DNA from: Allorhizobium pseudoryzae
GTDB taxonomy: Bacteria > Pseudomonadota > Alphaproteobacteria > Rhizobiales > Rhizobiaceae
Direction: 5' to 3'
Assembly (NCBI RefSeq): GCF_011046245.1
Contig: NZ_CP049241.1
Location: 310,001-374,000, forward strand
DNA length: 64,000 nt
In this document: piece after piece, positions 1-9,182 of the stretch
Layout: every line of letters begins with the position of its first letter
Numbering within the stretch: the stretch's first letter is position 1
Program-made: the position numbers and the translations under genes
The notes under the pieces: generated by a model
The model's input: only the letters and a program-made list of their open reading frames with translations
Database searches by the model: none
What the model was told of the DNA's origin: nothing

Positions 1-1
1 A

Positions 2-232
2 TCAGTCATCGGCATCCTTCAGCTCTGCGCCGAGCCCCGCATCGATCAGCAGACGGCGTGCTTCCTCCGCGCGATCGGTCTCCACCAGAAGCCGGCGTGG
101 CAGGAGCCCGAGGGAACCTTCGAGGATGCTCATGGATTGGTCGGCAACCAGGCAATGGATGCCGGCATCGTTGAGGAGGCTTGTCGCAAAGGACAGGACA
201 ACCGCATCATTGGAGCGGATCAATTCTTTCAT
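2..232 (-). CDS. DUF2007 family protein
   Basis: A 76-residue cytoplasmic protein with the layout of the DUF2007 (putative signal-transducing protein) family: an N-terminal strand beginning MKELIRSND, a central segment on 'residing in memory of the wrong copy' type hydrophobic positions, and a C-terminal helix rich in AEEARRLL. DUF2007 domains resemble the ferredoxin-like fold of PII-related proteins, but no biochemical role is established. It is transcribed divergently from the polyprenyl synthase gene, so the ~100 bp between them should hold both promoters. The gene is complete, with its stop codon three bases from the window edge. The family call rests on pattern and length only. Confidence 0.75.
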   Translation of the reverse strand: MKELIRSNDAVVLSFATSLLNDAGIHCLVADQSMSILEGSLGLLPRRLLVETDRAEEARRLLIDAGLGAELKDADD

Positions 233-338
233 TTGCGTAAAACCATATCAAATCTCAGAGTTAACGGGATTTGCCCCTTGCCGCAGGCGATGCCCCTTTC
301 TATTGTCCGGCGCAAAATTTGAACAGGAGGCCAGGTCA

Positions 339-1355
339 TTGGGCGTCGTTATTCCGCTCGACGAGGGCAAAAGCAAGCAGGCATCCGTCCAACCGCTTGT
401 CGATCTGACAAAGGCGGACATGAACCGGGTGAACCAGCTGATCCTCTCCAAGGCTGGCTCGGACGTCGAGATGATTCCCGAGGTGGCCAACCACCTCATT
501 TCATCCGGCGGCAAACGTCTGCGCCCGATGCTGACGCTCGCGGCAGCCGAAATGTTCGGCTATCAGGGCGAAGGCCATATCAAGCTCGCCACCAGCGTCG
601 AGTTCATGCACACCGCAACACTTCTGCATGACGATGTGGTGGACGAGAGCGACATGCGGCGCGGCAAATCCACGGCACGGATGATCTGGGGCAACCAGGC
701 GAGCGTGCTTGTGGGCGATTTCCTGCTCGGCCAGGCCTTCAAGATGATGGTCGAGGTCGGCTCGCTCGAAGCACTCGACGTTCTGGCAACGGCGGCTTCC
801 GTGATTGCCGAGGGCGAGGTGCTGCAGCTGTCGGTCGCCAAGAACATGGAAACGACGGAAGACGACTATCTCTCCGTCATCCGCGCCAAGACGGCGGCCC
901 TGTTTGCCGCGGCAGCCGAAGTCGGCCCGATCATTGCCAATACCGACAAGGCGAGCCGCGCGGCGCTGAAATCCTACGGCATGAACCTTGGCCTTGCCTT
1001 CCAGCTGGTCGATGACGCGCTCGATTACGGCGGCAAGGCTGCCGATCTCGGCAAGAATGTCGGCGACGATTTCCGCGAGGGCAAGATCACGCTTCCGGTC
1101 ATTCTCTCCTATCGCCGCGGCAGCGAGGAAGACCGGGCCTTCTGGAAAACCGCCATCGAACAGGGTGAAAGCACCGATGCCAACCTGGAGCGGGCGCTTG
1201 GCCTGATCTCCAAGTACAGCGGGCTCACCGACACCATTGCACGGGCCAAGCACTACGGTGCGATTGCCCGCGACGCACTGTCGCCGCTTCCGGCGTCTCC
1301 TCACAAGGCGGCGCTGATGGAGGTGATCGATTTCTGCATCGAACGCGTCAACTAA
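339..1355 (+). CDS. ispB: polyprenyl diphosphate synthase (octaprenyl-type)
   Basis: A trans-type prenyltransferase that condenses IPP onto allylic diphosphates to make the long side chain of ubiquinone. Both aspartate-rich motifs are visible: DDVVDESD after LLHD in the first third, and DDALDY in the second half. GGKRLRP near residue 50 is the usual IPP-binding segment. I start it at the TTG at 339, which has an AGGAGG eight bases upstream and gives 338 residues, the family's normal length. An in-frame ATG at 126 would add 71 residues antisense to the DUF2007 gene and has no sign of being coding. Chain length (C40 or C50) cannot be read from sequence; rhizobia make mostly UQ-10, so decaprenyl is possible. 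Confidence 0.9.
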   Translation: MGVVIPLDEGKSKQASVQPLVDLTKADMNRVNQLILSKAGSDVEMIPEVANHLISSGGKRLRPMLTLAAAEMFGYQGEGHIKLATSVEFMHTATLLHDDVVDESDMRRGKSTARMIWGNQASVLVGDFLLGQAFKMMVEVGSLEALDVLATAASVIAEGEVLQLSVAKNMETTEDDYLSVIRAKTAALFAAAAEVGPIIANTDKASRAALKSYGMNLGLAFQLVDDALDYGGKAADLGKNVGDDFREGKITLPVILSYRRGSEEDRAFWKTAIEQGESTDANLERALGLISKYSGLTDTIARAKHYGAIARDALSPLPASPHKAALMEVIDFCIERVN

Positions 1356-1358
1356 GCG

Positions 1359-1380
1359 TGAGGGTGTGAATGCACCCTCA
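1359..1380 (+). terminator. hairpin after ispB, possible terminator
   Basis: An 8-bp perfect inverted repeat (TGAGGGTG / CACCCTCA) with a 6-base loop lies four bases after the ispB stop. Only a short, poor T-run follows, so intrinsic termination is plausible but weak. Confidence 0.45.
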
Positions 1381-1498
1381 TTGCAGGCCTTCAGATTCTT
1401 GCGGTCCTGCTCCAAAAAAGCCATTCTGTCGTGAATCATCGGTTCAGGATTCATGACGGCCACCCTGCCGTCCCATGCTCTTCATGAAAGGCACCTTC

Positions 1499-3511
1499 AT
1501 GCGGCAGAAATTTGCCCTTCGTCTGCTCTCCGGCGCGGCGCTCGGGGCTCTCATGCTTCTCGGCTCGGCTCATACCGAGCTTGCAGTGGCAGCGGATAAT
1601 CCCGTTACCGAAGACATCACCTTTTCCTCCAACGCGGTGAACACCTTCTCCGGCGCCTTTCTGGCGGCACGCACCGCCGATGTGGACCATGACTACCCGA
1701 CCGCCATCGCGCTCTACCAGAAGGCGCTCGTGTTCGAGCCCGCCAATGTGGACATCCGCGAACGGCTGATGATCTCGCTTCTGATGAACGGGCAGTTCGA
1801 CGAGGGCCTGAAGCAGGCCGAGGCGCTGAAGGAAGACGATGCCGTTGAGCGTGTCACCACCATCGTGCGCGGTCTCGATGCCATTCGCAGTGGCAATTAT
1901 CCGCAGGCCGAAAAGCTGCTGGCCTATACCGGCAACAATGATCTCGACCGCCTCACCCACCAGCTGATGGCCGGGTGGGCGAAGGTCGGCGCCGGCAAGG
2001 GCGCCGATGCGATCAAGGGCATCCGCAACCTGAAGGGCCCGGACTGGTTCAAGGCCTTTACCGAATACCACATGGGCGCGATGGCGCTGGTGTCCGGCGA
2101 CAATGCCGCGGCGCGGCGTCATCTGACGGCGGCCATCACCAGCGAAGAGGCGATTGCCACGACGCCGGATACCTTCATGCGCGCCGTGATGGCGCTCGCC
2201 CGGCTGGAGGCCTCCGAAGGCAACCAGCGCAAGGCGCTGGATGCGATTGCGGTGGCGGAGCGCCAGATCACCAATTACGCGCCGCTGAAGGCGCTGCGCG
2301 ACAGCATCGAGAAGGGCGAAAAGCCGGAGCAGCAGATCACCACGGCCACCGCCGGTGCCGCCTCGGTTCTGTTTTCCATCGGCAGCGCGCTCAACCGTCA
2401 GGGCGCCGAGGAAATGGTCTCGCTCTACCTGCAGATCTCGCATGCCCTGGACCCGAAGAGCGCCGATACGCTGATCCTGCTCGGCGGTATTGCCGAAAAG
2501 CTGGAGATGCCGAAACAGGCGATCGAGCTTTACGGCCGCGTGCCGGCAGATTCGCCGATGCGGCGGATTTCGGAGCTGCAGCTGGGCCTGACGCTCGCCC
2601 AGACCGGTGACGTGACGGGCGCCCGTGAACACCTGAAGTCGCTGATCGAGTCCGATCCGAGCGACATTCGCAGCTACATCGCCTATGGCAGCGTGCTGTC
2701 GGATGCCAAGGACTATGCGGCGATGGCCCGCAATTACGACAAGGCCGTCGAGGTGATCGGTCCCGTGCCGCGCGCCACCGACTGGTCGGTCTTCTTCCAG
2801 CGCGGCATTGCCTATGAGCGGCTGAAGGAATGGGACAAGGCGGAACCGAACTTCCGCAAGGCGCTGGAGCTCAATCCGGACCAGCCGCAGGTTCTGAACT
2901 ATCTCGGTTATTCCTGGGTGGACATGAACCGCAATCTGGACGAAGGCCTGCAGATGATCCGCAAGGCCGTCGAACTGCGCCCCGATGACGGCTACATCGT
3001 CGATTCGCTCGGCTGGGCCTATTATCGCCTGGGTCGGTATGACGATGCGGTGGAAGAGCTGGAGCGGGCGGTGCAGCTACGCGCCGGCGATGCGACCATC
3101 AACGACCATTTGGGCGATGCCTATTGGCGCGTCGGCCGCAAGCTGGAAGCCGGTTTCCAGTGGCAGCGGGCGCTGACCATGAAGCCGGAGCTGACCGAGA
3201 TCCCCAAGATCGAGCAGAAGATCCGCGAAGGGCTGACGGAGGCGCCGACGCCGCCGGTCAACACCGCGATGGCAGCCCCCGGCGCCACCGTGCCGCAGGC
3301 GGCAACGGATGCGGCAAAGACCACCAAGACCGCGCCCGAACCGCTGGACTATATCGTCAATGCCGGCGACACGCTCTGGAAGATCGCGGCCGATCAACTA
3401 GGTGACCGGGACCGGGCACAGGAGATCATCGATCTCAACCCGGACCTGAAGCGCAATCCGAACCGGCTGCAGCCGGGCCAGGTGCTGAAGCTTCCCGCCC
3501 TCAAAGACTGA
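1499..3511 (+). CDS. exported TPR-repeat protein with C-terminal LysM domain
   Basis: About 670 residues. A signal peptide (MRQKFALRLLSG, a hydrophobic core, then an AVAA-type cleavage site) is followed by many tetratricopeptide repeats; the clearest lie in the second half (FRKALELNPDQPQVLNYLGY and following units). A Pro/Ala/Thr linker then leads to a final ~50-residue LysM module (YIVNAGDTLWKIA...NPNRLQPGQVLKLP) that would bind peptidoglycan. I prefer the ATG at 1499 because the signal sequence begins there; ATGs at 1475 and 1484 are alternatives. It precedes ispE by three bases and is probably co-transcribed with it. The likely role is a periplasmic scaffold tethered to the wall; no enzymatic motif is seen. 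Confidence 0.85.
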   Translation: MRQKFALRLLSGAALGALMLLGSAHTELAVAADNPVTEDITFSSNAVNTFSGAFLAARTADVDHDYPTAIALYQKALVFEPANVDIRERLMISLLMNGQFDEGLKQAEALKEDDAVERVTTIVRGLDAIRSGNYPQAEKLLAYTGNNDLDRLTHQLMAGWAKVGAGKGADAIKGIRNLKGPDWFKAFTEYHMGAMALVSGDNAAARRHLTAAITSEEAIATTPDTFMRAVMALARLEASEGNQRKALDAIAVAERQITNYAPLKALRDSIEKGEKPEQQITTATAGAASVLFSIGSALNRQGAEEMVSLYLQISHALDPKSADTLILLGGIAEKLEMPKQAIELYGRVPADSPMRRISELQLGLTLAQTGDVTGAREHLKSLIESDPSDIRSYIAYGSVLSDAKDYAAMARNYDKAVEVIGPVPRATDWSVFFQRGIAYERLKEWDKAEPNFRKALELNPDQPQVLNYLGYSWVDMNRNLDEGLQMIRKAVELRPDDGYIVDSLGWAYYRLGRYDDAVEELERAVQLRAGDATINDHLGDAYWRVGRKLEAGFQWQRALTMKPELTEIPKIEQKIREGLTEAPTPPVNTAMAAPGATVPQAATDAAKTTKTAPEPLDYIVNAGDTLWKIAADQLGDRDRAQEIIDLNPDLKRNPNRLQPGQVLKLPALKD

Positions 3512-3514
3512 TCG

Positions 3515-4393
3515 ATGGATCCGTCCATTCAGGAAACAGCGCGGGCGAAGATAAATCTCGCGCTGCATGTGACCGGTCGGCGGGCAGATGGCTATCATCT
3601 GCTCGACAGCCTGGTGACTTTTGCCGACACTGGCGACGAACTGACCTTCTCCCCCGCGGACGTTGACCGGCTGACGCTGGGCGGACGTTTCGGTGTGCAT
3701 CTCGATGCCGAGGGCGACAACCTCGTTCTCAAGGCGCGCGACCTGTTGCGGCAGGTGCTGCGGGAGCGCGGCCATGCGGCCCCGCCGGTGCACATCCATC
3801 TGGACAAGGACCTCCCCATTGCCGCCGGCATCGGCGGCGGGTCTGCGGATGCGGCGGCGACCCTGCGCGGTCTGCAAAGGGTCTGGAACGCCACCCTGGC
3901 GGATGCGGACCTTTCGCCGCTTGCCCTTCGACTGGGCGCCGATGTGCCCATGTGCCTGGTGAGCCGGCCACTGTTGGCACGTGGCATCGGCGAGGCGCTG
4001 ACGCCGGTGGCCTTGCCGGCCTTTTCCATGGTGCTCGTCAACCCGCTGGTCGGCGTATGGACGCCTGAGATTTTTCGCCGCCTGGAGCGGCGCGACAATG
4101 CACCCCTGCCTCCCCTGCCCTCGCTCGCGGATGCCCCCGTGTGGATGGATTACCTCAAGGAGCAGCGCAACGATCTGGAGCTGCCGGCCCGAAGCCTCGT
4201 CGCCATCATCGGTGATCTGATCATGGCGCTGGAAGAGAGCGGTGCCCGCCTTGCCCGCATGTCCGGCTCCGGCGCCACCTGTTTCGGCCTCTATGCCGAT
4301 GAGGCCACGGCCACTGCGGCAACGCAGAGACTGGCGACCCGCTTTCCCGAGGCCTATATCCAGGCGACACACACGCTGCCGGGAGACGCATGA
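3515..4393 (+). CDS. ispE: 4-diphosphocytidyl-2-C-methyl-D-erythritol kinase
   Basis: GHMP-family kinase of the MEP isoprenoid pathway; it phosphorylates CDP-ME at the 2-hydroxyl using ATP. The N-terminus (ARAKINLALHVTGRRADGYH) and the phosphate-binding loop PIAAGIGGGSADAAATL near residue 105 are characteristic, as is the C-terminal SGSGATCFG segment. It has 292 residues, the normal length. The start lies three bases after the TPR gene, and the end overlaps moaB by four bases (ATGA), so the three genes are probably translationally coupled. It sits one gene from the prenyl synthase that uses the pathway's product. Confidence 0.96.
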   Translation: MDPSIQETARAKINLALHVTGRRADGYHLLDSLVTFADTGDELTFSPADVDRLTLGGRFGVHLDAEGDNLVLKARDLLRQVLRERGHAAPPVHIHLDKDLPIAAGIGGGSADAAATLRGLQRVWNATLADADLSPLALRLGADVPMCLVSRPLLARGIGEALTPVALPAFSMVLVNPLVGVWTPEIFRRLERRDNAPLPPLPSLADAPVWMDYLKEQRNDLELPARSLVAIIGDLIMALEESGARLARMSGSGATCFGLYADEATATAATQRLATRFPEAYIQATHTLPGDA

Positions 4394-4944
4394 TGGACCG
4401 TATTGATGAAAGCCGCCCCTTCATTCCGGTCGGCATTGCCGTTCTGACCGTGTCGGATACCCGCCGCCTGGATAATGACAAATCCGGCGACACGCTGGTG
4501 CAACGCATTACCGAAGCGGGCCACAAGCTGGTTTCCCGCGTCATCGTGCCCGATGAGCGCGAGGCGATCTTCGAACAGGTGCGCAGCTGGACCCTGCATG
4601 ACGAGATCGACGTGGTGATCACCACCGGCGGCACGGGCTTTACCGGCCGCGACGTGACGCCCGAGGCGCTGGAGCCGCTGTTCGAAAAGCGCATGGACGG
4701 GTTTTCGGAAGTCTTCCACCGCATTTCCTACGACAAGATCGGCACCTCGACGATCCAGTCTCGCGCGACCGGCGGGGTGGCCAATGCCACCTTCATCTTC
4801 GTGCTGCCCGGCTCTCCCGGCGCCTGCAAGGATGCCTGGGACGGCATCCTGCGCGCACAGCTCGACTACCGGCACATGCCCTGCAATTTTGTGGAAATCA
4901 TGCCGCGGCTGGACGAACATCTGAAGCGCGGCGGAAAAGGCTGA
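4390..4944 (+). CDS. moaB: molybdenum cofactor biosynthesis protein B
   Basis: MoaB/MogA-type molybdopterin-binding protein of 184 residues, acting in molybdopterin adenylylation. The MPT-binding signature TTGGTGFTGRDVTPEA is intact near residue 80, and the C-terminus carries LPGSPGACKDAWDGIL. Translation starts in a four-base overlap with ispE. No other moa or moe gene is in the window. The closely related MogA cannot be excluded, but the length and the N-terminal extension before VLTVSDTR fit MoaB. Confidence 0.92.
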   Translation: MMDRIDESRPFIPVGIAVLTVSDTRRLDNDKSGDTLVQRITEAGHKLVSRVIVPDEREAIFEQVRSWTLHDEIDVVITTGGTGFTGRDVTPEALEPLFEKRMDGFSEVFHRISYDKIGTSTIQSRATGGVANATFIFVLPGSPGACKDAWDGILRAQLDYRHMPCNFVEIMPRLDEHLKRGGKG

Positions 4945-4951
4945 TTGCGCG

Positions 4952-5464
4952 TCAGGGGCGCGTCGCCCAGGCGGGCACGATCTCGCTCGTCAGCTGGAAC
5001 GGTTTTTGGCCGCCGGCCAGATCCACAAGCCGCATGCCGGGTTTAGCCACCGCAAACGCTTCCGCCTTGCGCAGGATCAGCCCCTGTTCGAGCGGTGGGA
5101 CCGGCGACACCAGCCGTCGAAACAGCGGTCGGCGATGGTTGCGCGACGGAGAAAACCGGGCCGGCTGGCGGTTCATGGCAATGTGTTCCATCACCTCCTC
5201 CACCCAGCCGATCTGCGGTCGCGCACCGGGCTCGATGAGGAACAGCCATTCGCCGCGGGCCGCCTGCAGCACCTCGCGCAGGTCCCAATCCTGATGGAAC
5301 CGGCAGCCGGCGGCATCGGCCACACGCGGCGAGGCGTCGCTGGAGCCGCAATCGAGCACGGCGACATCGCTCACGAGCCCCTCGACGGCGCCCGTGACCA
5401 GCACCGACAGGGTCTGTGCCAGCTCCGATTCCTGATCGCGGCATTCCAGTAAAACAGTCAGCAT
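4952..5464 (-). CDS. small family 2-like glycosyltransferase
   Basis: A 170-residue protein with the start of a GT-A fold: MLTVLLECRDQE, then VAVLDCGSSDASP (nucleotide-sugar binding region) and RGEWLFLIEPGARP in the position of the DxD segment. The usual DxD is replaced by EPG, and the acceptor-binding half is short, so catalytic competence is doubtful. It is convergent with moaB, with seven bases between the two stops. Its start overlaps the long open frame leading into the radical SAM gene, which is read the other way. Donor and acceptor are unknown. Confidence 0.65.
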   Translation of the reverse strand: MLTVLLECRDQESELAQTLSVLVTGAVEGLVSDVAVLDCGSSDASPRVADAAGCRFHQDWDLREVLQAARGEWLFLIEPGARPQIGWVEEVMEHIAMNRQPARFSPSRNHRRPLFRRLVSPVPPLEQGLILRKAEAFAVAKPGMRLVDLAGGQKPFQLTSEIVPAWATRP

Positions 5465-5594
5465 GATGCATGCTTATCGCATCGCAGCAGGAAATGCCAC
5501 AAAGGTGTCATACGGATTTTGTTCTTGCAATGTTCTCATGCCTGCGGTAGTAATCTTTTCACGGTGGGCGGGGCGTTCACCGCTGGAGTTTCCC

Positions 5595-6752
5595 ATGAAC
5601 GAGCTGACCCAGTTGCGGCAGGACGCATTCGCGCCTGCTCATACGGCTGATATTGCCGATCACCTGGTCGAAGCCTCCGGTCTTCGGATCGAGGTCGATC
5701 GGCGACGTGGTCGCGGCGCGGGCTTGAACCCGAGTGGGCGGTTCGAGGACCAGCGCCGGGAGGTGTTCGACGATGGCTGGCAGACGCTGGAGGAGCTCGA
5801 ACCCTTCAAAACCGAGGTGCAGGTGGAGAAGCCGAAGACGGCGATCACCCGCAATGAATCGCCCGATATCCCATTCGACCGTTCCGTGAACCCTTATCGC
5901 GGCTGCGAACATGGCTGCATCTATTGTTTCGCCCGGCCGAGCCACAGCTATATGGGGCTGTCCGCCGGTCTCGATTTCGAGGCGAAACTGTTTGCCAAGC
6001 CGGATGCGCCGCGGCTTCTGGAGCGCGAGCTCAGCCGACGCGAATACAAGGTGAAGCCAATCGCGATCGGCACCAACACCGACCCCTACCAGCCGATCGA
6101 GAAGGAATGGCGGATCATGCGCCAGCTTCTCGAGGTGCTGGCCAAGGCCAACCACCCGGTGATGATCGTCACCAAGTCGGCGCTGGTCACGCGTGACATC
6201 GACATCCTGTCCGAGATGGCGGCCAAGGGGCTGGCCAAGGTAGCGCTGTCGGTGACGACGCTCGACCGCAAGCTTGCCCGCACCATGGAACCGAGGGCGT
6301 CCACGCCTGCACGGCGGCTGGAAGCAGTCCAGCAGCTGAGTGCGGCGGGTATACCGGTGAGCGTCCTCGCCTCGCCGATCATTCCGGCGCTGAACGATCA
6401 CGAGTTGGAGCGGATCCTGGAGGCCGCGCAGGCGGCGGGCGCAACGACGGCGAGCTACATCCTGCTGCGTCTGCCGCTGGAAGTCAGCCCGCTTTTCCGG
6501 GACTGGCTGCTGCGCCATTATCCCGACCGCTACCGGCATGTGATGTCGCTGATCCGCTCGATGCGCGGCGGCAAGGATTATGACGCGGAATTCGGCAAGC
6601 GCATGAAGGGCGCCGGCCCCTATGCCTGGCAGATTTCCCGCCGCTTCGAGATTGCCACCAAGCGTCTTGGCCTTGCGCGGCGCGGCGTGGCGCTGCGCGA
6701 CGATCTGTTCATCCCGCCGGCGGGCGGCGGTGTGCAGCTCTCGCTCTTGTGA
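5595..6752 (+). CDS. PA0069/Rv2578c-family radical SAM protein
   Basis: A radical SAM protein of 385 residues, related to spore photoproduct lyase (SplB-like). The cluster motif CEHGCIYC is intact near residue 107, followed by FARPSHSYMGL; further signatures are IGTNTDPYQPIEKEW and SVTTLDRKLARTMEPRA. The start at ATG 5595 has GGAG seven bases upstream; an in-frame ATG at 5463 would add 44 residues running into the divergent glycosyltransferase gene. The substrate is unknown for this family. No partner gene is adjacent; rnhB follows after 179 bp. Confidence 0.88.
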   Translation: MNELTQLRQDAFAPAHTADIADHLVEASGLRIEVDRRRGRGAGLNPSGRFEDQRREVFDDGWQTLEELEPFKTEVQVEKPKTAITRNESPDIPFDRSVNPYRGCEHGCIYCFARPSHSYMGLSAGLDFEAKLFAKPDAPRLLERELSRREYKVKPIAIGTNTDPYQPIEKEWRIMRQLLEVLAKANHPVMIVTKSALVTRDIDILSEMAAKGLAKVALSVTTLDRKLARTMEPRASTPARRLEAVQQLSAAGIPVSVLASPIIPALNDHELERILEAAQAAGATTASYILLRLPLEVSPLFRDWLLRHYPDRYRHVMSLIRSMRGGKDYDAEFGKRMKGAGPYAWQISRRFEIATKRLGLARRGVALRDDLFIPPAGGGVQLSLL

Positions 6753-6931
6753 GTGATCCGCTCGGCGACCGCCGACGTTTTGAGTTCTGAAGCTTTCGGT
6801 CAGGTCCGCCGCCTCGGCCTGCCGGAGAGCCCTGTAGTCCCCCCTGTCCCCTTGGGTGGCAGGAAGCGTTGCCGCCTCACCGCTTCCTCAGGGCTTGCAG
6901 GAGATCGGGTGCGCGTGCGAGTGAATGCCGC

Positions 6932-7585
6932 ATGTTAAAACGCACGCCACCCGATTCTCCGAGCCTTTTCGACGCCGCACCATTGGCGCCCGATTTTTCG
7001 CTGGAGCTTGCCGCGCGCGCTGCCGGCCACTGGCCGGTCGCCGGTACGGATGAAGCTGGGCGTGGCCCCCTCGCAGGCCCGGTGGTGGCAGCAGCCGTCA
7101 TCCTCGATCCGGATCATATTCCCGGCGGCCTCAACGATTCCAAGCAGCTGACGGCCAAGCAGCGCGAGCGGCTGTTCGAGGAGATCCTAGCGACGGCGCA
7201 TGTTTCGATCGCAAGTTCGGGCCCTGCCCTCATAGACGAACGCAACATTCTGCGCGCAAGCCTCGATGCCATGCGGCGCGCCGTGCTCGGGCTCTGCGTC
7301 GCACCGGCCTATGTGCTCACCGATGGTCGCGATACCCCGCCCGGCCTCACCTGCGGCGCCAAGGCGGTCATCCAGGGCGATGCCCGGTCCGTTTCGATTG
7401 CCGCCGCCTCGATCGTCGCCAAAGTCACCCGCGACCGGATGATGGAGCGAGCGCACGAGGTTTATCCCGCCTATGGTTTTGCCAACCACGCCGGTTACGG
7501 CACCGCCCAGCACCGGCGTGCGATCGAGGCGGAAGGCCCCTGCCCGCTGCACCGCATGAGCTTTCGGCCGCTGCGCAAGGACTGA
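6932..7585 (+). CDS. rnhB: ribonuclease HII
   Basis: Cuts the RNA strand of RNA:DNA hybrids and single embedded ribonucleotides. The catalytic [12 protein letters not shown] motif is near residue 38, followed by [13 protein letters not shown] and later KVTRDRMM and GYGTAQH, all typical of RNase HII. The ATG at 6932 gives 217 residues, the family length; an upstream in-frame start at 6869 would add 21 residues with no family match. The gene converges on the ATP synthase operon, with a terminator between them. Confidence 0.95.
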   Translation: MLKRTPPDSPSLFDAAPLAPDFSLELAARAAGHWPVAGTDEAGRGPLAGPVVAAAVILDPDHIPGGLNDSKQLTAKQRERLFEEILATAHVSIASSGPALIDERNILRASLDAMRRAVLGLCVAPAYVLTDGRDTPPGLTCGAKAVIQGDARSVSIAAASIVAKVTRDRMMERAHEVYPAYGFANHAGYGTAQHRRAIEAEGPCPLHRMSFRPLRKD

Positions 7586-7654
7586 GGGTTCCCTCCGCGC
7601 ACGCGGCGGAATGACAGCGGATTCAAAGCCGGACTTCACAGATCGATCCAACGC

Positions 7655-7679
7655 AAAAAGGCCGGGCGAACCCGGCCTT
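7655..7679 (-). terminator. rho-independent terminator of the F0 ATP synthase operon
   Basis: A perfect 9-bp stem (AAGGCCGGG / CCCGGCCTT) closes a CGAA tetraloop. On the minus strand the stem is followed by a five-base T-run, placing it about 30 bases after the atpF stop. On the plus strand it would receive rnhB transcripts, but with no real T-tract. Confidence 0.85.
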
Positions 7680-7705
7680 CGAACGATGCACGTAGGTGCG
7701 AGATA

Positions 7706-8191
7706 TCAGTTCAGGCGCGCCTTGACCTGGCCGATCGACTGGCTGAACAGGGCCTGCTGCGTCGCGCCATCGGCCTTCGCGGCGATGACCTTTTCGGCAG
7801 CGGCAACAGCGAGATCGACGGCGGCGGAGCGCACGGCGCCAATCGCATCGGCTTCGGCCTGGCGGATCTTCTGCTCCGAGAGAGCGTTGCGGCGAGCCAC
7901 GAACTCCTCGGTCTTCTGACGGGCATCCTCGGTGATCATCGCGGCTTCACGCTCGGCAGAGGCCACGATGTTGGCGGCTTCCGCTTCGGCTTCCTTGCGC
8001 TTGCGCTGGTATTCGGCGAGCAGGGCCTGGGCCTCCTCGCGCAGGCGCTTGGCCTGTTCCAGCTCATCACGGATGTTGTCGGCGCGCTTGTCGAGCGCCT
8101 GCGCCATCATGCCCGGAACCTTGAGGTAGGCGATCAGGACGAAGAAGAGAACGAGGCCGACGAAGGCAAAGAAAGTTGCATCAAATGCCAT
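7706..8191 (-). CDS. atpF: F0F1 ATP synthase subunit b
   Basis: Peripheral-stalk subunit of 161 residues. One N-terminal membrane helix (FFAFVGLVLFFVLIAYL) is followed by a long charged coiled coil rich in Ala, Glu, Arg and Lys (DELEQAKRLREEAQALLAEY), as expected for b. It is the last gene of the F0 operon, five bases after the b' gene; both copies are needed for the b/b' heterodimer of alphaproteobacteria. The F1 genes (atpHAGDC) are not in this window, which matches the split arrangement usual in Rhizobiales. Confidence 0.95.
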   Translation of the reverse strand: MAFDATFFAFVGLVLFFVLIAYLKVPGMMAQALDKRADNIRDELEQAKRLREEAQALLAEYQRKRKEAEAEAANIVASAEREAAMITEDARQKTEEFVARRNALSEQKIRQAEADAIGAVRSAAVDLAVAAAEKVIAAKADGATQQALFSQSIGQVKARLN

Positions 8192-8196
8192 GACGA

Positions 8197-8805
8197 TCAG
8201 GCTCCCACTTTGGCGGCGGCAACGGCAGCAGCAACCTCGTCAGAGCTGGCCTTGGGGCCGATCAGCTGTTCGACGATGGCAGAGGCCGTTTCTTCGGCAA
8301 TGGCGCCCACTTCGGCGAAAGCCTTCGCCTTGATGTCACCGATGCGGGTTTCGGCGGCGGCAAGCTTTTCCGACAGTTCCGCTTCGATGGCGGCGCGGTC
8401 GGCATTGGCCTTTGCCTTGGCAGCTTCGCGGGCGGTCTCGGCAATGGTGCCGGCCTTGCCGCGTGCGGCTGCGAGTTCCTTTTCATAGGTCTCGACGGCG
8501 GCATCGGCTTCCGCCTTCAGGCGGGATGCTTCGTCAAGATCCTGAGCAATGCGGTCGTGGCGGTGTTCGAGAATGCCACCGATCCGGGGCACGATCACCT
8601 TCTGCATGACCAGGTAGAAGAAACCGAACGTGATGACCAGCCACAGAAGCTGGGACGGATAGGTCGACTGGTCAAACGGCGGAAATACGCCGGTGCCATG
8701 TTCGCCATGGGCCACACCGGTTTCCGTATGCACGTTGCCAGCAGCTCCATGCGTATCGCCATTGGCCGGCGCGCCTTCTTGCGCGAATGCCGGTGTCACG
8801 AACAT
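8197..8805 (-). CDS. atpF': F0F1 ATP synthase subunit b'
   Basis: Second peripheral-stalk subunit, about 202 residues. It starts with [11 protein letters not shown], has a His/Gly-rich segment, then one membrane helix ([15 protein letters not shown]) and a long alanine-rich coiled coil. Three tandem start codons (GTG ATG ATG) occur; I choose the ATG at 8805 because the GGAGG at 8811-8815 sits five bases upstream of it. The gene is divergent in sequence from atpF and lies between atpE and atpF, which identifies it as b'. Confidence 0.93.
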   Translation of the reverse strand: MFVTPAFAQEGAPANGDTHGAAGNVHTETGVAHGEHGTGVFPPFDQSTYPSQLLWLVITFGFFYLVMQKVIVPRIGGILEHRHDRIAQDLDEASRLKAEADAAVETYEKELAAARGKAGTIAETAREAAKAKANADRAAIEAELSEKLAAAETRIGDIKAKAFAEVGAIAEETASAIVEQLIGPKASSDEVAAAVAAAKVGA

Positions 8806-8887
8806 CATCACCTCCAGGGGGTATTCAATGTAAAAGGATCACGGCCAAACAAAGGTACGGCCGTGATCCCAGTCCGGTTGCCGACGA

Positions 8888-9115
8888 TTAGACGGCGAAC
8901 AGCAGGAGGAGAGCTACGAGCAGCGAGAAGATGCCCAGAGCTTCCGTAACGGCGAAGCCGAATACCAGACGGCCGAACTGGCTGTCAGCGGCAGACGGGT
9001 TGCGCAGAGCGCCGGAGAGGTAGTTGCCGAAGATGTTGCCGAGGCCGAGAGCCGTGCCGGCCATGCCAAAGCAAGCCAGACCTGCGCCGATGAACTTTGC
9101 TGCTTCCGCTTCCAT
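8888..9115 (-). CDS. atpE: F0F1 ATP synthase subunit c
   Basis: The 75-residue proteolipid of the rotor ring. Two hydrophobic helices are joined by a polar loop ([12 protein letters not shown]). The second helix carries [12 protein letters not shown], whose Glu is the ion-carrying carboxylate; the first helix has the Gly/Ala-rich [15 protein letters not shown] run. No Na+-binding signature is apparent, so it should be proton-driven. It lies between atpB and the b' gene in the operon. Confidence 0.96.
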   Translation of the reverse strand: MEAEAAKFIGAGLACFGMAGTALGLGNIFGNYLSGALRNPSAADSQFGRLVFGFAVTEALGIFSLLVALLLLFAV

Positions 9116-9182
9116 GTGAATGCTCCTTCGAATGGGGTTGTTGCGGCGGATGACTGACGCTTCAATACGCCAATGTCGCTCC

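Noticed and set aside
126..338. N-terminal extension of the polyprenyl synthase frame
   Set aside because: It is antisense to the DUF2007 gene, lacks family similarity, and a TTG at 339 with a good AGGAGG gives the standard protein.
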